Assembly: GCA_021792485.1 (NCBI GenBank)
Contig: JAJYUO010000011.1
Span: 5,239-15,366 of the forward strand
Reading direction: 5' to 3'
Length of the DNA stretch: 10,128 bases
Source: Thermoplasmata archaeon
Lineage (GTDB): Archaea > Thermoplasmatota > Thermoplasmata > Lutacidiplasmatales > UBA184
A program made the position numbers and the translations under genes. Positions 4,913-10,128 of this stretch are shown here, piece after piece (position 1 is the first letter of the stretch; each line of letters starts with the position of its first letter). The notes below the pieces were generated by a model. The model was not told where the DNA came from. It saw only the letters and a list, made by a program, of their open reading frames with translations, and made no database searches.

Positions 4913-6763
4913 GTGGAATACAAGTGGACTGTCTTATCGAACACGACGCTGGGCGGCCTGCTTGCTTCCATCGACGGTTCGATCCTATTGATCTCGCTGC
5001 CCGTCGTCTTCAAGGGCCTCGGAGTCGACCCGTTCTCGGCCGCGAACTTCCCGCTGCTGATCTGGCTGTTGCTCGGCTACGGGATCGTGACGGCCACGCT
5101 GCTGGTCACCTTCGGGCGGCTCTCCGACATGTTCGGCCGCGCCCGGCTGTACAACTTGGGCTTTGCGATCTTCGCCACGGGGTCGCTGCTCCTGTTCCTC
5201 GAGCCGTGGCAAGGTAGCACCGGGGCTTGGGCGCTGGTCTACTTCCGCCTCATCCAAGCGGTCGGTGCCGCATTCCTCTTCTCGAACTCGGCGGCGCTGC
5301 TCACGGATGCCTTCCCCCCCGGCGAGCGAGGAAAGGCGATGGGCGTCAACCAGATCGCCTTCATCGGTGGCTCGCTCGTCGGTCTCGTGGTGGGAGGGGT
5401 CCTCGCCGGCATCCCCGACTTGCACTTCGGGCCGCTGGTCCTCCCGACGTGGAGATTGATCTTCCTGGTCAGCGTCCCGGTCAGCCTCTTTGGGACGATC
5501 TGGGCGTACTGGAAGCTCCGCGAAACATCGACCCGCCGGGCCAACCAGCAGCTTGACATCGCTGGGAACGTCACGTTTGCCGCCGGTCTCACGTCCATCC
5601 TCGTGGGGATCACCTACGGTCTCCTTCCCTACGGGACGTCCACGATGGGCTGGACCAACCCATGGGTCATCGCCGCGCTCGGGGGCGGCGGCGCGTTGCT
5701 CGTCGCGTTCGTGTTCATCGAGCTGTACGTGCGCGATCCGATGTTTCGGCTCGAATTTCTCAGGATCCGCGCGTTCGCGGCGGGCGTCGGCGCCGCGCTG
5801 CTCGGCTCGCTCGCGCGCGGGGGTCTCATGATCGTGCTCGTCGTCTGGTTCCAGGGAATCTGGCTCCCGCTGCACGGCTACAGCTTCGCGTCGACCCCGC
5901 TCTACGCCGGGATCATGATGATGCCGATGATCGTCGGGTTCCTGGTCGCGGGGCCGCTGAGCGGAACCCTGTCGGACCGGTATGGGGCGCGGCCGTTCGC
6001 GACCGCCGGTCTGATCCTCGCGGGAGCGACGTTCTTCGTGATGTCGCTGCTCCCCGTCAACTTCGTCTACTGGGAGATCGGTGTGCTGCTGTTCCTCAAT
6101 GGGTGCGGGATGGGCATGTTCGCTTCCCCGAACGCCGCCGCCGTGATGAGCTCCGTCCCGGCAGAGAATCGGGGCTCGGCATCGGGCATGCTCGCGACCC
6201 TCCAGAACACGGGACAGCAGATGAGCCTCGCGATCTTCTTCACGATCGTCATCGTGGGGCTCGCTGCGGGCCTGGGCCCGACTTCGGCGTCGGTGCTTGC
6301 CGGAGTTCCGGGCCTGTCGCCCGCCGACGCGGCGATCTTGAGCCACCTGATCGGATCAAACCCAACGGGATCGTTGTTCGGCGCGTTCCTCGGTGAAAAC
6401 CCGATGTTCACTTTCCTGACCGCGCTGAACGGCGCACCGCCGCCGGGATGGACCGTCATCGCACCGGGATCGGTGACCTACAACGCGCTCACGGCCCCGC
6501 ACTTCTTCGCGAGCGCGGTAGCCGGGAGTTTCGGATCCGCGATCTCGGAAGCGTTCCTGATCGCCGGTTCGATCGTCGCGGTAGCGGCCGTGGTATCGGG
6601 GCTGCGGGGCGGCAGCTACGTCTACCGCGACAAACCCCTCCTCCAGGAGAAGGGTTTGGCGGCGACGAGCCCGCGCGCGACGTCGCCCGGTACGTCGCCC
6701 GGTCCTGGGGCGCCGGTGTCGACGGCACCCGATCCTCCTTCCGTCGTCGCACCGGATCGGTAG
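4913..6763 (+). CDS. DHA2/EmrB-QacA-type MFS exporter, 14 helices
   Basis: This 616-residue proton-driven efflux transporter has the DHA2 layout of 14 predicted helices: about 11-31, 48-68, 80-97, 105-130, 143-165, 180-200, 218-237, 250-272, 285-313, 328-350, 363-380, 387-412, 437-455 and 543-563. D21 in helix 1 lies in the ASIDGSILLISLP motif. Motif A is GRLSDMFGRARLY (68-80) with a second copy GTLSDRYGAR (351-360). The antiporter motif C region is GGSLVGLVVGGVLAG (152-166). These proteins export drugs or other amphipathic compounds; the substrate is unknown. Odd points are an unusually long external loop of about 87 residues between helices 13 and 14, and a Pro/Ser/Thr-rich cytoplasmic tail (585-616) with a tandem repeat. 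The start is GTG 4913, 28 bases after the hydrolase, and no strong Shine-Dalgarno is seen, so read-through from the hydrolase is likely. Confidence 0.93.
   Translation: MEYKWTVLSNTTLGGLLASIDGSILLISLPVVFKGLGVDPFSAANFPLLIWLLLGYGIVTATLLVTFGRLSDMFGRARLYNLGFAIFATGSLLLFLEPWQGSTGAWALVYFRLIQAVGAAFLFSNSAALLTDAFPPGERGKAMGVNQIAFIGGSLVGLVVGGVLAGIPDLHFGPLVLPTWRLIFLVSVPVSLFGTIWAYWKLRETSTRRANQQLDIAGNVTFAAGLTSILVGITYGLLPYGTSTMGWTNPWVIAALGGGGALLVAFVFIELYVRDPMFRLEFLRIRAFAAGVGAALLGSLARGGLMIVLVVWFQGIWLPLHGYSFASTPLYAGIMMMPMIVGFLVAGPLSGTLSDRYGARPFATAGLILAGATFFVMSLLPVNFVYWEIGVLLFLNGCGMGMFASPNAAAVMSSVPAENRGSASGMLATLQNTGQQMSLAIFFTIVIVGLAAGLGPTSASVLAGVPGLSPADAAILSHLIGSNPTGSLFGAFLGENPMFTFLTALNGAPPPGWTVIAPGSVTYNALTAPHFFASAVAGSFGSAISEAFLIAGSIVAVAAVVSGLRGGSYVYRDKPLLQEKGLAATSPRATSPGTSPGPGAPVSTAPDPPSVVAPDR
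6680..6703 (+). repeat. perfect 12-bp tandem duplication in the MFS tail
   Basis: ACGTCGCCCGGT occurs twice back to back (6680-6691, 6692-6703), encoding TSPG-TSPG. A related TSPR block lies directly upstream. The unit is four codons, so copy number can change without breaking the frame. This suggests recent replication slippage in a disordered tail. Confidence 0.8.
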
Positions 6764-7055
6764 CGCAGGGCGCGCACGCGCCGGGTCCCGGTTTGGAGTG
6801 AAGTCACTGAGGACCGGTGGTAGCGAACCGAGAGCGCGAGGTTCTCTGCCGAGTTCGTCCCGCGCCCCCCATGACCCGGACGACGGGAAGCCGGTGCAAG
6901 TCTTCCCGTTCTCCTCCGAGGAGATCGTTAGAGGGAACGCGCAAGCTTCCTCTCGAGTACCTTGCGGGCCCGCCTCGACCCTTTCGGTCGACCCCACTGA
7001 GGGGATAGCATCATCCGCCGACGCATCTACCCGTCCGCGCTTGAGCGTGGCCCCG
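6764..7055 (+). other. 292-base region before the aminopeptidase, no gene recognised
   Basis: The aminopeptidase frame is open back to a GTG at 6798, which would add 86 residues. That stretch is Ser/Pro/Arg-rich, low in complexity, and does not belong to the M1 fold, so I treat it as non-coding. It contains an inverted repeat AGTGA-AG-TCACT (6797-6808) just after the MFS gene and a small hairpin CTCCT-CCG-AGGAG (6911-6923). A GATAGCATCATCC stretch near 7005-7017 is AT-leaning but lies about 45 bases before the chosen ATG, so it is only a weak TATA candidate for a short-leader transcript. Confidence 0.45.
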
Positions 7056-9509
7056 ATGGCGGTGGAGAGGTCTCCTTTCAAGGTACGCGAGTATCGCCTC
7101 GAACTGAACGTCGACTTCGAACGGAAGTCGTGGACCGGGTCTATCGACTTCGACCTTGAAGGGACCGCGGAGTCCCTCGATCTCGATTCGGTTCGCCTGA
7201 CGATCGATCACGCCACGGTCGACGGGAGACCCGTCTCGGTGGAGATCGATCCGGAGCACGAGCGGATCCGGTTGGCCTCTCCCGTCCGGGGGCGCGCCCG
7301 CGTCGCCGTCGACTTCTCGGGTGCCGTAGCCGAGCACGCACTGATGGGGCTCTACCGCTCTCGGTACGGCGAGGCGTACATTTTGACCACGCAATGCGAA
7401 GCAACCTCGGCCCGGGAAATCTTCCCGTGCCTGGACCGTCCGGACGTCAAGGCGCCCATCCGGCTCACGGTCCGCGCCGCGCGCGACGTCGACGTAGTAT
7501 CGAACACTTCGCCGAAGTCGGTGGTGGAAGACGGCCCGTTCAAGCGATGGGAGTTCACGCCGACGCCCCCGATGGCCACGTATCTCTTCTACCTCGGCGT
7601 GGGAGTCTTCGAACGCCTCAACGGAACGGCCGGGAAGGTCGCGTTGTCGGTGTTGACGCCTCCGGGCCGAAGCAACGAAGGGCACAAGGCGCTGGACGTG
7701 ACCCGGATCGCGCTCGAAGAGCTCGAGAAATACTATCGGATTCCGTATCCTCTCCCGAAACTCGACCTGATCGCGGTGCCCGAGTTCCCGGCTGGCGCGA
7801 TGGAGAATTGGGGGGCGATCACCTTCCGGGACATGCAGCTTCTCGTCAACGACCAGACTCCCTCCTTCGAGTTCCGGTACACGGTCGCAACGATCGTCCA
7901 CGAGCTCGCGCACCAGTGGTTCGGCAACCTCGTGACACCCTATTGGTGGACCGACATCTGGCTCAACGAGAGCTTCGCGACGTTCGTCGAGCACAAGGTC
8001 GTCGAACGCCGGTTCCCCGAACTCCAGAGCGAGTACGACTTTCTCTCGATATGGACCCGCTGGGGGTTCTTGCTCGACTCGGTGAGCCCGAACCACCCGA
8101 TCGTCGTCGAGGTCCACACCGCGAGCGAGGTCGCGAACGCGATCGACCGCCTCACCTACGGCAAAGGCGCGTCGGTCCTCCGGATGGTCGAGGGATACAT
8201 CGGAAGCGACCGGTTCGAGGCCGGGGTCGCGGAGTACCTTCGGCAGCACGCGTGGGGCAACGCGAGCAGCGACGATCTGTGGAAGGCGCTCGATCAGGCT
8301 TCGTCCGAACCGATCACCCGGATCTTGCGACCGTGGATCGAGAAGGCGAGCCATCCCGTCGTGACGGCCGAGCTCGGCCCCCGGGGACTTACGTTGCGAC
8401 AGCGACCCTACGGATACCGGCCGCCCGACTCCGACACGGTCTGGCCGATCCCCATGGTCCTCGAGATCGATGGGAAGATCCAGAGACTCCTATTCGACAC
8501 GTCGGAACGATCAGTGCCGTGTCCGGCCCACGCGACCGTTCACCTCAACAAGGATGCGGCGGGATTCTATCGGACCCGCTATAGCCCGGGACTCTACGAA
8601 CGCCTGTACGACGGGTTTGCCCGACGTAGCCCGGCCGATCGTTGGATCATCCTCGAGGACCTCTGGGCGTTCCTCCTCTCGGGCGACACCGACCTCGCGA
8701 CGTTTGGCCGGTTCGTTCGCGCGATCGACGGCGCCACCGACTACCTCTGCGTCGGCGCGACCGCCGGCCATCTCGCGACGCTCCATTCGTGGACTGGGGA
8801 TTTCGAGCCGGTCTTGCAGCTCGCTCGCGGATTTCTATGGGCCCAATTCGATCGGATCGGCCTCGCCCCGGGCGCCGGCGAGAGCTCGACCGACGGTTCC
8901 CTGCGCGGAGCGGTCGTAAGCGCCCTGGTTTCGTGCGACGCGAAGTTCGCCCGGCAACTTGCTCCCGAATTTCGCCGATGGAAGGAACTCGATGCGAACG
9001 TCCAGCCGGCCGTCGCCGAAGCATTCGCCATGACCGGGGGCCGAGAGGCGTTCACCCAGATCCAAGAGACGCTGGCCCGAGCACAGACGGAGACGGAGAT
9101 TCGCCGGCTCGAGTTCGCGCTCGCTTGCACCAACGACGTCGGCTGCGTCGAGGAGGTTCTCGAGCTCGCGCTATCGGGCTCATTCAACAAGGGCCATCTC
9201 GGCGGGCTCCTGACTGCGGCCTCGGCGAACCCGGTCGCCCGGGCTCCTACGTGGGACTGGCTGGAACGGCATTTCCCCGAGGTCCAGGAGCGGCTGCACG
9301 GTACGACGCTCCTCCAGGACATGCTCGACCTCGCCATTCCCGTACTCGGGATCGCCCGGCCCGAGCGCGTCCGCTCCTACTTCCGGGAGCACCCGCTCGT
9401 CGGCGACGAGAAGCCGGTCGCGCGGTCGCTCGGGATGCTCGATGTCGCCCAGGAGCTCGTCCAGCGCCTGAGCCGGGAATCGGCGAGCGAGCGCGCTTCG
9501 GAACGATGA
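7056..9509 (+). CDS. M1-family zinc aminopeptidase, tricorn-interacting factor F2/F3-like
   Basis: This cytoplasmic exopeptidase removes N-terminal residues from short peptides; in Thermoplasma the F2/F3 enzymes finish degradation of tricorn and proteasome products. The 817-residue product is of family length. It has QCEATSAREIFPCLDRP at 113-129 (substrate-anchoring region), GAMEN at 247-251 (N-terminal amine recognition), HELAH at 282-286 with zinc ligands H282, H286 and E305 (LNESFATF) and catalytic base E283. Y368 in RLTYGKGA is the transition-state tyrosine. A beta-sandwich and a long helical C-terminal domain follow (about 460-805), as in F3 and APN relatives, and the end is Ser/Glu/Arg-rich. 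ATG 7056 (MAVERSPFKVREYRLELNVDFER) gives the standard M1 N-terminus directly before the first beta-strands. No Shine-Dalgarno precedes it, so the start could be leaderless. No tricorn core protease is in the window. Confidence 0.95.
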   Translation: MAVERSPFKVREYRLELNVDFERKSWTGSIDFDLEGTAESLDLDSVRLTIDHATVDGRPVSVEIDPEHERIRLASPVRGRARVAVDFSGAVAEHALMGLYRSRYGEAYILTTQCEATSAREIFPCLDRPDVKAPIRLTVRAARDVDVVSNTSPKSVVEDGPFKRWEFTPTPPMATYLFYLGVGVFERLNGTAGKVALSVLTPPGRSNEGHKALDVTRIALEELEKYYRIPYPLPKLDLIAVPEFPAGAMENWGAITFRDMQLLVNDQTPSFEFRYTVATIVHELAHQWFGNLVTPYWWTDIWLNESFATFVEHKVVERRFPELQSEYDFLSIWTRWGFLLDSVSPNHPIVVEVHTASEVANAIDRLTYGKGASVLRMVEGYIGSDRFEAGVAEYLRQHAWGNASSDDLWKALDQASSEPITRILRPWIEKASHPVVTAELGPRGLTLRQRPYGYRPPDSDTVWPIPMVLEIDGKIQRLLFDTSERSVPCPAHATVHLNKDAAGFYRTRYSPGLYERLYDGFARRSPADRWIILEDLWAFLLSGDTDLATFGRFVRAIDGATDYLCVGATAGHLATLHSWTGDFEPVLQLARGFLWAQFDRIGLAPGAGESSTDGSLRGAVVSALVSCDAKFARQLAPEFRRWKELDANVQPAVAEAFAMTGGREAFTQIQETLARAQTETEIRRLEFALACTNDVGCVEEVLELALSGSFNKGHLGGLLTAASANPVARAPTWDWLERHFPEVQERLHGTTLLQDMLDLAIPVLGIARPERVRSYFREHPLVGDEKPVARSLGMLDVAQELVQRLSRESASERASER

Positions 9510-9532
9510 GCGCTTACCGGCGGTGAAGTCAG

Positions 9533-9601
9533 CTTAAATCGGGCGCCCCGCTCGAGATTCGAACGCGCGGGCCGGTCGGTTCCGCGAACGAGGCGGTGAT
9601 C
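9533..9601 (+). promoter_or_regulatory. candidate promoter and ribosome binding site of the second ABC gene
   Basis: CTTAAATC (9533-9540) is a TATA-like box in GC-rich DNA, placing a transcript start near 9562. GGTGATC (9595-9601) is an exact match to the archaeal anti-Shine-Dalgarno and puts the GG seven bases before ATG 9604, the standard spacing. This is the best ribosome binding site seen at any annotated start in the window, which shows that the 9604 gene was built to be expressed even though it is cut short. Confidence 0.45.
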
Positions 9602-9603
9602 GG

Positions 9604-9900
9604 ATGGAGGGGAGAGCCGACGGCGCGCCGCGCCTCCCGCCTTCCGTGACCCCGGCCATCCGTGCGAGCGGACTTCGGCACACCTACGACGGCACGAAGT
9701 TCGCGCTGGACGATGTCAGCTTCTCCGTGGAGAAGGGGGAGGTCTTCGGACTTCTTGGACGCAACGGAGCCGGAAAGTCGACCTTGATCAAGGCCATGAC
9801 CACGTTGATCGAGCCGACCGAAGGTCGTCTCGAGATCCTGGGGATGGACGCGCGCCGGCACGGACGGAGGATCCGAGGGATAACGCAGGTGGAGGAGTAG
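9604..9900 (+). CDS. truncated ABC transporter ATPase (N-terminal fragment, likely pseudogene)
   Basis: This 98-residue product begins like an ABC-2/DrrA-type ATPase. The first beta-strands (IRASGLRHTYDG, ALDDVSFSVEKGEVFG) are followed by Walker A GLLGRNGAGKST at 49-60 and then TLIEPTEGRLEILGMDARRHGRR. It ends near the Q-loop (GITQVEE) at TAG 9898-9900. Signature LSGGQ, Walker B, D-loop and H-loop are all missing, so it cannot hydrolyse ATP alone. The normal protein would be 300 or more residues. The same frame reopens after the TAG for 54 codons to TGA 10060-10062. That part includes IENL and REIYG, faintly like the 'xENL...LYG' segment after an ABC Q-loop, but the ATPase core never returns. 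A nonsense mutation in a decaying gene, a recombination junction, or (less likely) TAG readthrough would explain this. ATG 9604 is supported by GGTGATC; a GTG at 9646 is an alternative. Confidence 0.75.
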   Translation: MEGRADGAPRLPPSVTPAIRASGLRHTYDGTKFALDDVSFSVEKGEVFGLLGRNGAGKSTLIKAMTTLIEPTEGRLEILGMDARRHGRRIRGITQVEE

Positions 9901-9921
9901 GTCCAACGGGACCGACCTGCC

Positions 9922-10062
9922 ATGATGCTGATCGAGAACCTGCGGAATCCGAAGTACATGCGAGAGATCTATGGGGATCTCTCCTCGATGGCAGCGCGAT
10001 TTGCTCAGGTGAAGTCCTTTACCCCGAAGGAAGCAAAAAAGCTCACAAAGCTTCAGCTGTGA
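9922..10062 (+). CDS. short downstream ORF in the ATPase frame, unrecognised
   Basis: The ATG at 9922 (or the next, 9925) opens a 46-codon frame in register with the truncated ATPase. It begins MMLIENLRNPKYMREIYG and ends in a Lys-rich stretch (TPKEAKKLTKLQL). The last 40 bases fall to about half G+C, clearly below the neighbouring genes. No Shine-Dalgarno match lies before the ATG. It may be the eroded continuation of the ATPase gene, a fragment of inserted DNA, or a small real protein. I do not recognise it. Confidence 0.3.
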   Translation: MMLIENLRNPKYMREIYGDLSSMAARFAQVKSFTPKEAKKLTKLQL

Positions 10063-10084
10063 CTACCGGTGGTCGCAACCGTAG
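10063..10084 (+). other. bulged hairpin directly after a stop codon
   Basis: CTAC, a bulged C, and GGT (10063-10070) pair with ACC GTAG (10078-10084) around a seven-base loop GGTCGCA. The structure starts at the base after the TGA at 10060-10062. No U-rich tract follows, so terminator function is doubtful. Confidence 0.2.
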
Positions 10085-10119
10085 ATGGCCGCAACAGGCC
10101 TTCCGGCCCTCCCGCAATG

Positions 10120-10128
10120 TTAATATCC
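10120..10128 (+). promoter_or_regulatory. TATA-like box at the window edge
   Basis: TTAATATCC is a strong AT-rich motif in otherwise GC-rich sequence at the very end of the window. It resembles an archaeal TATA box for a gene beginning outside the window on the + strand. Without the downstream sequence this cannot be confirmed. Confidence 0.35.

Noticed and set aside
4985..6346. A 453-codon open frame on the - strand inside the MFS gene
   Set aside because: Its product is dominated by Arg, Asp, Glu, His and Gln without any fold, as expected for the mirror of a GC-rich membrane-protein gene. The + strand product is a clear DHA2 transporter.
6992..7005. CCCC-ACTGA-GGGG as a terminator after the MFS gene
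   Set aside because: It is more than 220 bases past the MFS stop, has only a 4-bp stem and no pyrimidine tract.
6817..7008. A 63-codon GTG-initiated frame before the aminopeptidase
   Set aside because: Arg/Pro/Ser-rich, with no Shine-Dalgarno or TATA element at a fitting distance and no recognisable domain. It looks like chance openness.
7011..8354. A 447-codon open frame on the - strand inside the aminopeptidase gene
   Set aside because: It is Arg/Asp/Glu/Val-rich with no motif and lies opposite the conserved M1 catalytic region. It is a by-product of high third-position G+C.
9540..9603. tRNA-like 3' end on the - strand (TTCGAAT T-loop with GCGGGGC behind it)
   Set aside because: The T-stem pairs at only three of five positions and no matching GCCCCGC acceptor strand lies within 70-90 bases, so it is not a tRNA gene. 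It could at most be a tRNA-derived scrap, which I cannot support.
9522..10018. GGTGAAGTC found at 9522-9530 and again at 10010-10018
   Set aside because: A nine-base repeat is expected by chance somewhere in 10 kb, the flanks do not match, and no element lies between bounded ends.

Overview
The window is GC-rich (well above 60% G+C) and tightly packed. It most likely comes from an uncultured high-GC archaeon, probably Thermoplasmatota. Three things point there. The M1 aminopeptidase resembles the tricorn-interacting factor F2/F3 group. Several starts lie a promoter's distance downstream of short AT-rich TATA-like boxes (CTTAATC, TTTTATTT, CTTAAATC, TTAATATCC) and lack bacterial -35/-10 pairs. 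A few starts carry GGTGAT-type Shine-Dalgarno matches, while many others have none. This placement is an inference; there is no rRNA or tRNA gene in the window to confirm it.

Layout. Positions 1-42 may be the Pro/Thr-rich tail of an upstream gene. An Ala/Ser/Thr/Pro-rich low-complexity protein (148-669), a small two-helix membrane protein (698-931), methionine sulfoxide reductase B (957-1337, followed by a terminator-like hairpin) and a four-helix membrane protein (1531-1929) are all on the + strand. Converging on them from the - strand is a two-gene ABC-2 exporter: the ATPase (3821-2772) overlaps the permease (2775-2002) by four bases. A divergent promoter region (3822-4053) separates the exporter from a dienelactone-hydrolase-family enzyme (4054-4884) and a 14-helix DHA2/EmrB-type MFS exporter (4913-6763), which look like one operon. 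A large M1 aminopeptidase follows (7056-9509). The window ends in a second ABC ATPase gene (9604-9900) that stops after Walker A, then a short AT-richer segment.

How the genes may work together. Two multidrug-type exporters (ABC-2 and MFS) flank one shared control region, with a hydrolase in the MFS operon. This fits a detoxification or metabolite-export cluster, but the substrate cannot be read from sequence. MsrB repairs oxidised methionine, and the aminopeptidase would finish peptide breakdown downstream of the proteasome or tricorn-like proteases; both are housekeeping roles.

Most notable details: a 15-codon leader ORF with its own Shine-Dalgarno match that overlaps the hydrolase start as ATGA; perfect palindromes next to both divergent TATA-like boxes; two mutually exclusive hairpins around the stop codon at 667-669; and the truncated ABC ATPase, whose in-frame TAG is followed by 54 more open codons. 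I found no CRISPR array, transposase, toxin-antitoxin pair or clearly new multi-gene system.
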